From contig CAIQRN010000019.1 of the NCBI GenBank assembly GCA_903874255.1, forward strand, positions 1 to 45,660: a stretch of 45,660 nt of DNA. Reading direction: 5' to 3'. Source of the stretch: an uncultured Actinomycetes bacterium. GTDB lineage: Bacteria; Actinomycetota; Actinomycetes; Nanopelagicales; Nanopelagicaceae. The stretch's first letter is position 1; each line of letters starts with the position of its first letter. The translations under genes were made by a program, and so were the position numbers. The notes beneath the pieces were generated by a model. It saw nothing but the letters and a program-made list of their open reading frames with translations. It searched no databases and was not told the DNA's origin. Of this stretch, positions 32,312-42,595 are shown one piece after another.

Positions 32312-33349
32312 ATGAGTTCATATAGCAGAATGTCATTCATCGGTCGCGATATGGCAATTGACCTAGGAACCGCAAACACGCTTGTCTATGTTCGCGGACG
32401 TGGAATTGTTTTGGACGAACCATCTGTTGTTGCTATCAATCAAGACACTGGTGGAATTCTGGCTGTTGGAATTGAAGCTAAGAAAATGATTGGCCGTACG
32501 CCTGGAAACATCGTTGCGATTCGTCCGCTCAAAGATGGTGTTATCGCAGACTTCGACACAACCGAGCGCATGCTCCGTTACTTTATTCAGAAAGTGCATC
32601 GCCGCCGATTCTTAGCAAAGCCACGCATCGTTGTCTGCGTACCTTCAGGTATCACTGGCGTAGAACAACGCGCAGTAAAAGATGCTGGATATGCAGCTGG
32701 CGCTCGCAAGGTTTTCATCATCGAAGAACCAATGGCCGCGGCAATTGGTGCAGGTCTTCCAATTCATGAACCAACTGGAAACATGGTTGTAGATATTGGT
32801 GGCGGAACAACTGAAGTTGCAGTTATTTCTTTAGGTGGAATCGTAACAACTGGCTCAATTCGAGTGGGTGGAGATGCTTTAGATCAAGCGATTATTAGCT
32901 GGGTAAAGCGTGAATACTCATTGCTTCTAGGAGAACGAACTGCCGAAGAGATCAAAAAGAAAATTGGTTCTGCTTATCCGCTTCCAGATGAACCAGATGC
33001 TGAAATTCCTGGACGCGATTTGGCTACTGGACTTCCGAAAACAATCATCGTTACTGCTGCTGATATCCGTAAGGCGTTAGAAGAGCCAGTTAATGCGATT
33101 ATTAATGCGGTTAAAAACACTCTCGATAAGACACCTCCAGAGCTCGCCTCAGATTTAATGACACATGGAATTGTTCTTACCGGTGGAGGTGCGCTGCTCA
33201 AGGGTCTTGATGAGCGCCTTCGCAAAGAAACTGGATTACCAATTCACGTAGCAGAAGATCCACTAAGAGCTGTTGTTGTGGGTACAGGAAAATGTATTGA
33301 AGAGTTTGAGGCCTTAGAAAAGGTCTTAATCTCTGAACCACGTCGATAG
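32312..33349 (+). CDS. mreB: Rod-shape actin homologue MreB
   Basis: This 345-aa bacterial actin polymerises under the membrane and positions the elongation wall-synthesis complex. ATP-site motifs: [12 protein letters not shown] at 16-27, [15 protein letters not shown] at about 157-171 and [15 protein letters not shown] at about 289-303. AAGGAG lies 9 nt upstream of the ATG. First gene of an mreB-mreC-mreD-mrdA-rodA run, which implies lateral, MreB-directed growth and a rod or vibrioid shape. Confidence 0.97.
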   Translation: MSSYSRMSFIGRDMAIDLGTANTLVYVRGRGIVLDEPSVVAINQDTGGILAVGIEAKKMIGRTPGNIVAIRPLKDGVIADFDTTERMLRYFIQKVHRRRFLAKPRIVVCVPSGITGVEQRAVKDAGYAAGARKVFIIEEPMAAAIGAGLPIHEPTGNMVVDIGGGTTEVAVISLGGIVTTGSIRVGGDALDQAIISWVKREYSLLLGERTAEEIKKKIGSAYPLPDEPDAEIPGRDLATGLPKTIIVTAADIRKALEEPVNAIINAVKNTLDKTPPELASDLMTHGIVLTGGGALLKGLDERLRKETGLPIHVAEDPLRAVVVGTGKCIEEFEALEKVLISEPRR

Positions 33350-33361
33350 GTTTATTAGAGA

Positions 33362-34291
33362 ATGCGTGATGGCGGATCCGGGCGTACTCGTCTTCTCTTA
33401 ATAATCCTGATAGTCACTTCGCTATTACTCATCACGCTGGATTTGCGCGGCGTTTCAGTTCTCAACGGCGCCCGAAGTGGAACTCAAACAGTTCTATCTC
33501 CTTTCCAGCGCGCGGGAAATGTTGTTCTAACACCAATTAAGAATTTCTTTTCAGATGTGACGCATTTAGGTCGTACCAGAAATCAACTTGAAAAATTGCG
33601 GGCAGATAATGCCAAATTAAAAGCGCAACTGCTGTATCGCAAAAATGCAGATCAAGAACTCAAACAATTAAAAGGGATTTTGGATTTAGCAGGCACCGCA
33701 GGTTACAAAGTTATAAATGCCAGAGTAATTAGCCAAGGCTCAAGTCAGAGTTATTCACAAACCGTAACCATCGATATCGGTTCCAACTCTGGAATCAAAA
33801 CAAACATGACCGTATTGTCGCAAGATGGAATTGCGGGTGTAGTTAAGGCCGTGTATTCAAATACTTCACTTGTGATGCTTGCCAGCGATCCATCTTTTCG
33901 AATTGGTGTTCGCATTGCGGGTTCGCAGCAGATAGGTATTTTGGCTGGACGCGGTTCTCGTTCAGGTGTGTTGCAGCTCCTTGATAACCAAACAACCCTC
34001 AAAGTTGGCGATGTATTGCTTGCCAGAGGAAGTGTTGCTAATCGCCCCTTTGTTCCTGGCGTTCCGGTGGGATACGTGACTGCAGTTGATAACTCTGCGG
34101 GTCAAATTGCACAAAGTGGAAGCGTTCGTTTTTATACAGATTTTGAAATTCTTGGTGTTGTTGCAATAGTCGTTGGTGCATCAAGTACAAACCCTGGCGA
34201 CGCTTTAGTTCCAGCTAAACCCGTTCCAACCCCAATTCCAACTGTGACTGTGTATGCAACTGCGTCACCTTCACCTTCGACAACAAAGTAA
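33362..34291 (+). CDS. mreC: Rod-shape-determining protein MreC
   Basis: This 309-aa protein has one N-terminal membrane helix (about 10-29), a coiled coil (about 68-102, LGRTRNQLEKLRADNAKLKAQ) and the extracytoplasmic double beta-barrel (ARVISQGSSQSYSQTVTIDIGSNSGI, then GVVGIV-like turns). A Pro/Thr/Ser-rich tail ends the protein. MreC links MreB to PBP2/RodA outside the membrane. mreD begins 7 bp later. Confidence 0.93.
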   Translation: MRDGGSGRTRLLLIILIVTSLLLITLDLRGVSVLNGARSGTQTVLSPFQRAGNVVLTPIKNFFSDVTHLGRTRNQLEKLRADNAKLKAQLLYRKNADQELKQLKGILDLAGTAGYKVINARVISQGSSQSYSQTVTIDIGSNSGIKTNMTVLSQDGIAGVVKAVYSNTSLVMLASDPSFRIGVRIAGSQQIGILAGRGSRSGVLQLLDNQTTLKVGDVLLARGSVANRPFVPGVPVGYVTAVDNSAGQIAQSGSVRFYTDFEILGVVAIVVGASSTNPGDALVPAKPVPTPIPTVTVYATASPSPSTTK

Positions 34292-34298
34292 TTTAAAG

Positions 34299-34808
34299 AT
34301 GTCTACGCGTAAAGTTGCACTTTCATTAGCAGTTTTAACTATCTTCTTCGTGATTCAAGAGTCAGCCATGAGTCAATTCCGACTTCCTGGTGGGGGTTTT
34401 TCGATCTTCCTTATTCTTGTTTTTGTTTGGTCGGCAATTAGCGCCTCTGAAATCGCATTAGTTATAGGTTTTGCTGCAGGCTTCATGTTGGATTTGGTTC
34501 AAGCATCGGATTCACCCTTTGGCCAGTGGACATTAATTCTAATTTTGGTCTGCTACCTCGTTTCCTATGTTGGCTTTGGTGATACAAATCCACTTGGAGT
34601 CGTATTTATAGTTATCGCCGCAAATTTCGCAGCTCAAGTTCTTTTCTTGGCAAGCGGTGCACTTCTTGGAGTGCAAATCGGTGCGCTTGGTCAGATATTA
34701 ATTACTTTAGTTGGAACATCTATCTGGACGTTAGTTTTCACGCCGATGGTTCTTCCACTTTTTTCCAAACTACATGAATTTATCTTCGAAACCCGGGCGT
34801 CATTATGA
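34299..34808 (+). CDS. mreD: Rod-shape-determining protein MreD
   Basis: This 169-aa polytopic membrane protein has five to six hydrophobic helices. The start at 34299 (MSTRKVALSLAVL) is chosen over an upstream in-frame start at 34254, which would lie inside mreC. A typical MreD feature is the acidic residue-bearing GFAAGFMLDLVQASDSPFG helix. It overlaps mrdA by 4 bp (ATGA). Confidence 0.88.
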   Translation: MSTRKVALSLAVLTIFFVIQESAMSQFRLPGGGFSIFLILVFVWSAISASEIALVIGFAAGFMLDLVQASDSPFGQWTLILILVCYLVSYVGFGDTNPLGVVFIVIAANFAAQVLFLASGALLGVQIGALGQILITLVGTSIWTLVFTPMVLPLFSKLHEFIFETRASL

Positions 34809-36895
34809 ACCAGCGATCACGTTTGAGTCTTTTTGTTGTACAGGTATTGGTTATTTCGCTGATGTCTGCATTATTTGGTCGGCTTTTTTATCTACAAATT
34901 GCTGCAGGGCCAAAGTACCGAGAAGCTGCATTGAGCATTCAAAGTCGTGACGTGGTTTCACCGGCTACGCGAGGTTTGATAGTTGATTCATCTGGAGTGC
35001 CGTTGGCGCTTAATAAAGTCGGCTTAGCCATCACTGTGGATCGAATTGAAATCGATAAGCAAGGCGATAAAGGTGAAGCTGTATTAAAGCATTTAGCGAA
35101 ATTACTTCACTTGAAATATGCCGACGTTTATCGAAATACCCGACTGTGTGGAGAATTGCCAAAGGGTGGGCGAAAAGGATGTTGGACGGGTTCGCGCTAT
35201 CAACCTATTCCAATTACTAAAGAAGCTGATCCAGATATTGCACTTGCTATTGTTGAGCGGTCAGATCAATTTCCAGGTATTGATGCACAACCAATTGCGA
35301 TTAGAAATTATCCTGGTTTAGCCGGAGTCAATGGAGCCCATGTATTGGGATATGTAGGTCCGTTGACCGATACGGATTTAGCAAAAGGTAACGGTCACCA
35401 ATATTTTAGAAGTGAAGTAATCGGTAAAGATGGCTTAGAGATTCAATACGACTCATACTTGCGCGGTACACCAGGCATTAGAACAGTTATTGTTGACAGA
35501 AAAGAATCCGTAACGCGCGAAAGCCAAAACACTTTAGCTATTCCTGGTGATCACTTAATCACAAGTTTGGATGCACGACTTCAAGCTGCCACTGAAAAGG
35601 CTTTGGCCGATGCGGTAAGACGTGGACGTGCCGCAGGCTATACATCCGATTCTGGTGCTGCAGTAGTTATGGATGTAAAAACCGGGCAAATTTTAGCTTT
35701 GGCTTCCTATCCAACTTTTGATCCTAATATCTTTGAAAAGGGACTCACGGTTTCTCAAGCTTCAGATCTATTTAGTGAAAAGAAATCTGTTCCTGCTTTA
35801 AACCGCGCGCTGCAGGGATTATTTGCGCCGGCATCTACTTTTAAATCGGTGTCAGTTGTTGCCGCGGCTGCGGCAGGTTATAACTTGAATGGAACGTATG
35901 ACTGTCCTTCGCAAGTGCAAGTAGGAAATAGAGCATTTCAAAACTTTGATAGTAAAGATCAAGGGCGCATGAATTTGAAGAAAGCGATTGCCGTTTCATG
36001 TGACACGTTGTGGTACAAAATTGCTTTTGATGAATGGCTTCGTGATGGTGGATTACGCCCAAAATCTAATCCTAATGATTACTTTTTTAAAGCTGCGCAA
36101 GGTTTCCAAATTACAAAGAAAGTTGGAATCGATCTTCCATCAGAATCGACATCACGCTTGGCCGATCGTGATTATAAGAAGAGTTGGTTTGAACAAAACA
36201 AAGATTTCTACTGTAACTACAAAACTCGTGCGCCAAAATCTAAACAAACTCCTTTTCTCATTCAGCTCGCCGCAGAGAACTGTGTTGATGGTGACAAGAT
36301 TCGTGCGGGAGATGCAGTTAACTTCTCAATTGGGCAAGGTGACACTGTCGTTACTCCAATTAAACTGACTCAAATGTATGCGGCAATTGCCAATGGGGGA
36401 ACGATTTGGCAAGCACTTATTGGAAAGGCAATTGTTAAAACTGATGGCACAGTAGTTAAAACTATGTCTCCCAATAAATTGGGAACCGTCAATGCAGCTC
36501 CATCAACACTTTCCTTCTTGCGAACTGCCTTACGCGAGGTAGTAGTTAGCGGTACAGGTGCTGGTGCATTCTCTGGTTTCCCAATCCAAGTAAGCGGAAA
36601 AACTGGAACCGGCCAGGTCTTTGGCACAAATCCAAATGGCTCGAAAAAAGATGACACATCGTGGTTTGCATCTTTTGCTCCAAGTAATTCACCGCGCTTT
36701 GCAGTTGTAATGATGGTTGGACAAGGTGGATTTGGAGCCTCAACATCAGGTGTCGGCGTCCGCCATATTTATGAAACCCTTTTTGGAGTTAAAGGCAATA
36801 AAGTAATTCCGGGTGCAGCTATATTTCCAAATGGCGTTCCGCCGACTGCGTTACCAAAGATTTCAGCTGCAACGAAACCAAAGGGGTCGCAATGA
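34805..36895 (+). CDS. mrdA: Penicillin-binding protein 2 (elongation transpeptidase)
   Basis: This 696-aa class B PBP has an N-terminal membrane anchor (about 9-28), a pedestal domain with the RGLIVDSSGVPLA motif (about 56-68) and a transpeptidase domain. Active-site motifs: STFK with nucleophile S344, SCD near 398 in place of SxN, and KTG near 599 (VSGKTGTGQ). It cross-links peptidoglycan with RodA during side-wall growth and is a beta-lactam target. Translation is coupled to mreD and rodA by ATGA overlaps. Confidence 0.95.
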   Translation: MNQRSRLSLFVVQVLVISLMSALFGRLFYLQIAAGPKYREAALSIQSRDVVSPATRGLIVDSSGVPLALNKVGLAITVDRIEIDKQGDKGEAVLKHLAKLLHLKYADVYRNTRLCGELPKGGRKGCWTGSRYQPIPITKEADPDIALAIVERSDQFPGIDAQPIAIRNYPGLAGVNGAHVLGYVGPLTDTDLAKGNGHQYFRSEVIGKDGLEIQYDSYLRGTPGIRTVIVDRKESVTRESQNTLAIPGDHLITSLDARLQAATEKALADAVRRGRAAGYTSDSGAAVVMDVKTGQILALASYPTFDPNIFEKGLTVSQASDLFSEKKSVPALNRALQGLFAPASTFKSVSVVAAAAAGYNLNGTYDCPSQVQVGNRAFQNFDSKDQGRMNLKKAIAVSCDTLWYKIAFDEWLRDGGLRPKSNPNDYFFKAAQGFQITKKVGIDLPSESTSRLADRDYKKSWFEQNKDFYCNYKTRAPKSKQTPFLIQLAAENCVDGDKIRAGDAVNFSIGQGDTVVTPIKLTQMYAAIANGGTIWQALIGKAIVKTDGTVVKTMSPNKLGTVNAAPSTLSFLRTALREVVVSGTGAGAFSGFPIQVSGKTGTGQVFGTNPNGSKKDDTSWFASFAPSNSPRFAVVMMVGQGGFGASTSGVGVRHIYETLFGVKGNKVIPGAAIFPNGVPPTALPKISAATKPKGSQ

Positions 36896-38049
36896 GTGAG
36901 ATAGCTGCACGTCAGCGCCTATACCGCAAATCACGCGGCTCGGTCTTTCATGGTTTTGATCCAATCTTGACTGGCGCAGTTGCGCTGTTGCTAGTGATTG
37001 GGACGTTACTTGTTTATGCGGCAACCCGTGATTGGTATTCACGCAATGGAATGGATCCGCAATATTATTTGAAGCGCCACATGATTAACATTGCAATTGG
37101 TGTATTTCTTGCATATGGAACCACTGTTATTGATTATCGTTTGTTGCGTGCCTATACACCGTTTCTTTGGGGTGCAGGAGTTATCGGACTTGGAATCGTA
37201 TTAATTGGTTTTGGAAGCACAGTAAATGGTGCAAAAGCCTGGATCGCCCTTCCAGGTGGATTTCAAATTCAACCCGCCGAGCTAGCTAAGATTTCAATCA
37301 TTGTTGGAATGTCAATGATTCTCTCTGAACGATCGCACGATAAAGACGAAGCGCAATCTCGCGACGTGCTCCAAGCACTTGTAATCGCAGCAATTCCAGT
37401 TGTACTTATTTTGCTTCAGCCAGATATGGGAACAGTTTTTATTATTTCTGCCTCAGTCGTCACAATAATTGCCGTATCAGGTGCTTCATCAAAATGGGTA
37501 GTCGGACTTTTAATTGTTGCCGTGCTTGGGGCATTTACCGCAACTAAGACTGGAGTGATTAGCGATTATCAAGTGAAGCGATTGCAAACATTTGTTGATC
37601 CGACTGCTGATAGTCATGGTGCGGGTTATCAATTACGACAAGCAAGAATCACGGTTGGTTCTGGTGGTTTAATCGGAACAGGTTTATTTAATGGCCCACA
37701 AACAAATGGTCGATTTGTTCCTGAACAACAAACAGATTTTATTTTCACTGTCGCGGGTGAAGAGCTCGGTTTTCTAGGTAGTGCTCTGATTGTTTTGCTC
37801 TACCTATTAATATTGATGCGGGCTTTTTCAATTGCTCGAAGAACCAATGATCCATTTGGTCGACTCGTAACAACTGGCGTGATCGCCTGGTTCGCTTTCC
37901 AGATATTTGAAAATATCGGAATGACCTTAGGGCTGATGCCGATGACCGGCGTCCCACTTCCCTTCATCTCATACGGCGGTTCATCGATGTTTGCCACTCT
38001 CATTGGTTTTGGGCTTTTGCAGAACGTTCACGCTCGTACACGGGGCTGA
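36892..38049 (+). CDS. rodA: Peptidoglycan glycosyltransferase RodA (SEDS family)
   Basis: This 385-aa SEDS membrane protein has about ten helices. Conserved elements: GSTVNGAKAWIALPGGFQIQPAELAKI at about 103-129 and QPDMGTVFI near 175-183. FVPEQQTDFIFTVAGEELGFLG follows at about 269-290, and GVPLPFISYGGSS lies near the end. It polymerises glycan from lipid II with PBP2. Last gene of the elongasome operon. Confidence 0.95.
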   Translation: MSEIAARQRLYRKSRGSVFHGFDPILTGAVALLLVIGTLLVYAATRDWYSRNGMDPQYYLKRHMINIAIGVFLAYGTTVIDYRLLRAYTPFLWGAGVIGLGIVLIGFGSTVNGAKAWIALPGGFQIQPAELAKISIIVGMSMILSERSHDKDEAQSRDVLQALVIAAIPVVLILLQPDMGTVFIISASVVTIIAVSGASSKWVVGLLIVAVLGAFTATKTGVISDYQVKRLQTFVDPTADSHGAGYQLRQARITVGSGGLIGTGLFNGPQTNGRFVPEQQTDFIFTVAGEELGFLGSALIVLLYLLILMRAFSIARRTNDPFGRLVTTGVIAWFAFQIFENIGMTLGLMPMTGVPLPFISYGGSSMFATLIGFGLLQNVHARTRG

Positions 38050-38104
38050 AGTAGGCAAATCGGGCCGGCATCTGCCATACTTAGGCCACATAGTTCAGCG
38101 CGGC

Positions 38105-38121
38105 TCGCGAATCCTTCGCGA
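38105..38121 (+). promoter_or_regulatory. Hairpin in the 5' leader region of the RNase E/G gene
   Basis: A perfect 7-bp stem TCGCGAA/TTCGCGA has a 3-nt loop, about 100 nt before the rne start. A smaller hairpin, GCGTT/AACGC, lies at 38181-38196 just before the ribosome-binding site. RNase E controls its own mRNA through leader structures in enterobacteria, so a similar role is possible but unproven. The 164-bp gap also must hold the rne promoter. Confidence 0.4.
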
Positions 38122-38213
38122 CAACAGCCCAGCGGCGAACAGGTAAGAAAAACCTAAACGGGGATTTTTTAACGAGATAAGCGTTGTAAAAAACGCATAG
38201 AGGATTTGGTGCC

Positions 38214-40340
38214 ATGGCGATTGAGCCTAAAACACCGCGCAAGCGTGCGGTTAAGAAAACTTCAGCAAAAGCTGAGGCAACCACTACTGAGGTAGTGAGC
38301 GAAGAACCTAAAAAAGTAGCCCGCAAGAAAGCCGCGGTCCCGGTTCCTGTATTTCAGGCAGCACCCGAGAAGCCAGTAGCAAAGGCGCCGCGCAAGAAGA
38401 GTGAAGAGGCTCCAAAAGCCGAGCCAGCTCCAGTTAAGTCTGCAGAATCTGAGAGCGCCGATCGCGCCGATCGCAATCGCAGACGTCGCCGCGGTGGACG
38501 TGGCCGACGCAAACCTGGTGCAGAGCTTTCAACAAATGAAGAAGCCGTAACACAGGCAAACGAAGAAGATTCTGAAGAGACAACCGATAGTGATGGTGCA
38601 ACACATCGCCGTCGCCGCCGTCGTCGCGCTGCAGGAGATGCAGATGGCGTAACTCCAGGTGAAACAATTGAAGAAGATGGTGTTATTACCGTTGTGAAGG
38701 TTCGCGAAGTTCGCGAGCGCCCAGCACGTCCAGCACGTACCGAGCGCCCAGATCGCAATGATCGCCGTGGCGGTCGACGAGATCGCAATGACCGAAATGA
38801 TCGTGGTGGCCGCAATGAATATCGCGAGCCTTACCGCAAGCGCCCAACTGTTATTACCGATGGAGAGTTTTTAGCACGTCGCGAAAATGTAGATCGCGAA
38901 ATGTTAGTTCGCCAAATTGCTGACCGAACTCAAATCGCAGTTATTGAAGATGGCGTAATGGTCGAACATTATGTAAATCGAAATAGCAATGTTTCATACG
39001 TTGGAAACGTGTACTTAGGCCGTGTACAAAATGTTCTTCCATCTATGGAAGCGGCATTCGTAGATATTGGCAAAGGTAGAAACGCAGTTCTCTATGCAGG
39101 TGAAGTCAACTGGGATGCCGCAGGTATTTCAGAGTCAGAACATCGCAAAATTGAAACCGTGTTAAAAACCGGTCAACCAGTATTAGTGCAGGTAACTAAG
39201 GATCCAATCGGACAAAAAGGCGCTCGCTTAACTAGCCAGATTTCATTGCCAGGTCGCTATGTTGTTTATGTTCCTGGTGGCGGAATGTCTGGAATCTCGA
39301 AACGTCTTCCTGAAACTGAACGCACGCGCTTAAAAGCAATTTTGAAAAATCTTATTCCAGAAGAAGCTGGAGTTATTGTCCGAACAGCTGCTGAAGGTGT
39401 GAGCGAAGAAGATCTCACTAATGATGTCGCCCGCTTGAAAGCACAGTGGGAAGATATTTACGCAAAGAGCCAGAATCCAAATTTCCATCCACCTGCCGCG
39501 CTGTACCAAGAACCAGATCTTGCGGTTCGAGTAATTCGCGATATCTTCAATGAAGATTTCCGTAAACTTACGGTTCAAGGCGCAACTGCTTGGGATGAAG
39601 TAACAAGTTATCTTGGATTCATCGCTCCAGAGTTAACAACCAAGATTGAAAAGTACACAGGCACTGGCGATCTATTTGCAGACTTTAGAGTCGAAGAGCA
39701 GTTAGCAAAAGCATTTGATCGCAAGGTTTACTTGCCTTCAGGTGGTTCACTTGTAATTGATCGCACTGAGGCCATGATTGTTATTGATGTTAACACCGGT
39801 AAATTCATTGGTAAGGGTGGAAACCTTGAAGAGACAGTTACCAAAAATAACTTAGAAGCAGCAGAGGAAATTGCACGCCAACTTCGTCTTCGTGACTTAG
39901 GCGGAATTGTCGTAATTGACTTCATTGACATGATTCTTGAATCAAACCGCGAAATGGTGTTACGCCGCCTTGTTGAATGTTTAGGTCGAGATCGCACTAA
40001 GCATCAAGTCGCAGAAGTTACATCACTTGGTCTTGTACAGATGACTCGTAAGCGCGTTGGACAAGGTCTCATTGAAGCTTTCTCAACTACATGTGATGCT
40101 TGCAGCGGACGCGGAATTCATGTTCATATGGAGCCGGTCAAGATGAAGGCACCAATGCCACAACTTGATGTTCCATCGGCCCAACATGAAGATGCCGATG
40201 AGAGCGATGCAACAGAACATGAATTTCATGAATCCACTGACTCAGATGTAGTTCCAGAGCCAGCGCCAGAGGTTCAATCTGCTCCAACCGGTGGGCGAAA
40301 GCGCCGCCGAGCAGCATCCTCAGGCATAATTACCGCCTGA
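38214..40340 (+). CDS. rne: Ribonuclease E/G family endoribonuclease
   Basis: This 708-aa enzyme initiates mRNA decay and rRNA/tRNA processing. About 215 residues of Lys/Ala-, Glu- and Arg-rich disordered sequence (RNRRRRRGGRGRRKPG and similar) precede an S1 domain at about 245-330. The catalytic core has MIVIDVNTGKF (D near 525) and VVIDFIDM (D near 569), plus the zinc-link cysteines CDACSGRG near 626. The acidic tail is short. The N-terminal location of the disordered RNA-binding region is typical of actinobacteria. A GAGGA site lies 9 nt before the ATG. Confidence 0.94.
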   Translation: MAIEPKTPRKRAVKKTSAKAEATTTEVVSEEPKKVARKKAAVPVPVFQAAPEKPVAKAPRKKSEEAPKAEPAPVKSAESESADRADRNRRRRRGGRGRRKPGAELSTNEEAVTQANEEDSEETTDSDGATHRRRRRRRAAGDADGVTPGETIEEDGVITVVKVREVRERPARPARTERPDRNDRRGGRRDRNDRNDRGGRNEYREPYRKRPTVITDGEFLARRENVDREMLVRQIADRTQIAVIEDGVMVEHYVNRNSNVSYVGNVYLGRVQNVLPSMEAAFVDIGKGRNAVLYAGEVNWDAAGISESEHRKIETVLKTGQPVLVQVTKDPIGQKGARLTSQISLPGRYVVYVPGGGMSGISKRLPETERTRLKAILKNLIPEEAGVIVRTAAEGVSEEDLTNDVARLKAQWEDIYAKSQNPNFHPPAALYQEPDLAVRVIRDIFNEDFRKLTVQGATAWDEVTSYLGFIAPELTTKIEKYTGTGDLFADFRVEEQLAKAFDRKVYLPSGGSLVIDRTEAMIVIDVNTGKFIGKGGNLEETVTKNNLEAAEEIARQLRLRDLGGIVVIDFIDMILESNREMVLRRLVECLGRDRTKHQVAEVTSLGLVQMTRKRVGQGLIEAFSTTCDACSGRGIHVHMEPVKMKAPMPQLDVPSAQHEDADESDATEHEFHESTDSDVVPEPAPEVQSAPTGGRKRRRAASSGIITA

Positions 40341-40412
40341 TTTGAGCCTAAGGGCACTAACAGGTAACCTTTACCCCTTCACTAACCTAATAAGAGTTCG
40401 GAGTACCACAGC

Positions 40413-40682
40413 GTGGCAAATATTAAGTCTCAGATTAAGCGCATTAAGACAAATGAGAAGGCTCGCCTTCGTAACAAGTCTGTGGGCTCATCTATCAAGA
40501 CCGCTGTGCGTAAATTCAAGGATGCAGTAACTGCTGGAGATTCAGCAGTCATCACTTCTGAACTTCGCAGCGCATCAAAGGCACTTGATGTTGCAGTACA
40601 AAAAGGCGTACTTCACAAGAACGCTGCTGCAAACAAGAAGTCATCAATGGCTAAGGCAGCTGCCAAAGCCGGCGCACGTTAA
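40413..40682 (+). CDS. rpsT: 30S ribosomal protein S20
   Basis: This 89-aa, strongly basic helical protein starts [24 protein letters not shown], the S20 signature, and ends in the Lys/Ala-rich [16 protein letters not shown]. It binds 16S rRNA in the 30S body. The start is GTG at 40413 with CGGAG 9 nt upstream. It follows rne directly; rplU, rpmA and obg, which usually stand after rne in actinobacteria, are absent here. Confidence 0.96.
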   Translation: MANIKSQIKRIKTNEKARLRNKSVGSSIKTAVRKFKDAVTAGDSAVITSELRSASKALDVAVQKGVLHKNAAANKKSSMAKAAAKAGAR

Positions 40683-40714
40683 TTTTTCTTCGATCTTAAA
40701 GCGAGGCTAGGTTC

Positions 40715-42595
40715 ATGCCTGCAATTTCACTTGCTAAGGCGCCGCAACCCGCAGCAACTAATCCGGCGCAGATACGTAACTTCTGCATCATTGCCCATAT
40801 CGATCACGGTAAATCAACTCTTGCCGATCGAATGTTGGGTATCACCGAAGTTGTAGAAGCACGAAATATGCGCGCGCAGTATTTAGATCGCATGGATATT
40901 GAACGCGAACGTGGAATCACAATTAAATCTCAAGCCGTACGTCTGCCTTGGCGCAGTGGAATCGATGGTCAGGAATACATCCTGAACATGATCGATACAC
41001 CGGGTCACGTTGACTTTACTTACGAAGTTTCGCGCTCGCTAGCTGCATGTGAAGGCGCAGTTCTATTAGTTGATTGTGCACAAGGAATTGAAGCCCAAAC
41101 TCTGGCAAATCTTTATTTAGCAATGGAAAATAATTTAACGATTATTCCGGTACTCAATAAAATTGATCTGCCTAATGCACAACCAGAAAAGTTTGCGGCT
41201 GAATTAGCCAAACTCATTGGTTGCCAACCAGAGGATTGCTTACGCGTTTCAGGAAAAACTGGCGATGGCGTTGCCGAACTTCTTGATCAAATTATTGCTC
41301 AGATTCCCGCACCAACTGGTGATGCTAATGCACCTGCGCGCGCACTTATCTTTGACTCTGTCTATGACGCATATCGCGGTGTAGTCACATATGTGCGCGT
41401 TATTGATGGTCATTTATCACCACGCGAACAAATTCAAATGTTTTCAACTGGTGTTCGACATGAAGCCCTTGAAGTTGGAGTTATTTCACCTGAACCAGTT
41501 GCATCAAAAGGATTAGGTGTTGGTGAAGTAGGTTATTTAATTACCGGTGTAAAAGATGTTCGCCAATCACGTGTGGGTGACACGATTACTACGTATAACA
41601 ATCCAACTAAGACAGCACTTGCTGGATACAAAGATCCAAAGCCAATGGTTTTCTCTGGTCTATTTCCATTAGATGGCGCAGATTTTCCTGTACTTCGCGA
41701 GGCCCTCGATAAGTTACAGCTAAACGATGCTGCTTTGGTTTACGAACCTGAAAGCTCAGCTGCTCTTGGCTTTGGTTTCCGCTGTGGTTTCTTAGGTCTG
41801 CTTCATATGGAAATCGTTCGTGAGCGTTTAGAGCGCGAACACAAACTAAATCTCATCTCCACCGCACCCAACGTTGTCTATAACGTAGTGATGGATGATG
41901 GCAAGCAAATCCGAGTTACGAATCCTTCAGAGTTTCCTGATGGCAAAGTTGCAACAGTTTTTGAACCAATTGTTAAATCGACAATTTTGGCACCATCTGA
42001 ATTTATCGGAACAATAATGGAGCTTTGCCAAGAACGCCGCGGAATCTTACTTGGAATGGATTACATCTCTGAAGACCGCGTTGAAATTCGCTATGACTTA
42101 CCTCTGGCCGAAATCGTTTTCGATTTCTTCGATCAACTTAAATCTCGTACTAAGGGTTATGCCTCACTTGATTATGAAGAAAAAGGCGACGCTGAAGGCA
42201 ATTTAGTTAAGGTAGATATCTTGCTTCAATCTGAAGCTGTCGATGCTTTTAGTGCAATCGTTCACCGCGATAAGGCTTATGCCTACGGTGTGATGATGAC
42301 TGGCAAACTTCGCGAACTCATTCCTCGCCAACAGTTCGAAGTACCAATTCAAGCTGCAATTGGATCACGCATCATTGCACGCGAAAGCATTCGAGCAATT
42401 CGTAAAGATGTTCTTGCTAAATGTTATGGTGGAGATATTTCACGTAAACGTAAACTTCTTGAAAAGCAAAAAGAGGGTAAGAAGCGTATGAAGATGGTGG
42501 GACGAGTTGAAGTTCCGCAAGAAGCCTTCGTAGCTGCCCTTGCCACCGATGCTGACATCGAAAAAGTGAAAGCCGCACGTAAAGCAGGGCAATGA
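40715..42595 (+). CDS. lepA: Elongation factor 4 (LepA), translational GTPase
   Basis: This 626-aa GTPase acts on stalled or late-assembling ribosomes. G-domain motifs: AHIDHGKST at about 27-35, RGITIKSQ (switch I), DTPGHVDF (switch II) and NKIDLP. EF-G-like domains follow, then the unique LepA C-terminal domain with [23 protein letters not shown] near 570-592. It overlaps hemW by 4 bp (ATGA). Confidence 0.97.
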   Translation: MPAISLAKAPQPAATNPAQIRNFCIIAHIDHGKSTLADRMLGITEVVEARNMRAQYLDRMDIERERGITIKSQAVRLPWRSGIDGQEYILNMIDTPGHVDFTYEVSRSLAACEGAVLLVDCAQGIEAQTLANLYLAMENNLTIIPVLNKIDLPNAQPEKFAAELAKLIGCQPEDCLRVSGKTGDGVAELLDQIIAQIPAPTGDANAPARALIFDSVYDAYRGVVTYVRVIDGHLSPREQIQMFSTGVRHEALEVGVISPEPVASKGLGVGEVGYLITGVKDVRQSRVGDTITTYNNPTKTALAGYKDPKPMVFSGLFPLDGADFPVLREALDKLQLNDAALVYEPESSAALGFGFRCGFLGLLHMEIVRERLEREHKLNLISTAPNVVYNVVMDDGKQIRVTNPSEFPDGKVATVFEPIVKSTILAPSEFIGTIMELCQERRGILLGMDYISEDRVEIRYDLPLAEIVFDFFDQLKSRTKGYASLDYEEKGDAEGNLVKVDILLQSEAVDAFSAIVHRDKAYAYGVMMTGKLRELIPRQQFEVPIQAAIGSRIIARESIRAIRKDVLAKCYGGDISRKRKLLEKQKEGKKRMKMVGRVEVPQEAFVAALATDADIEKVKAARKAGQ

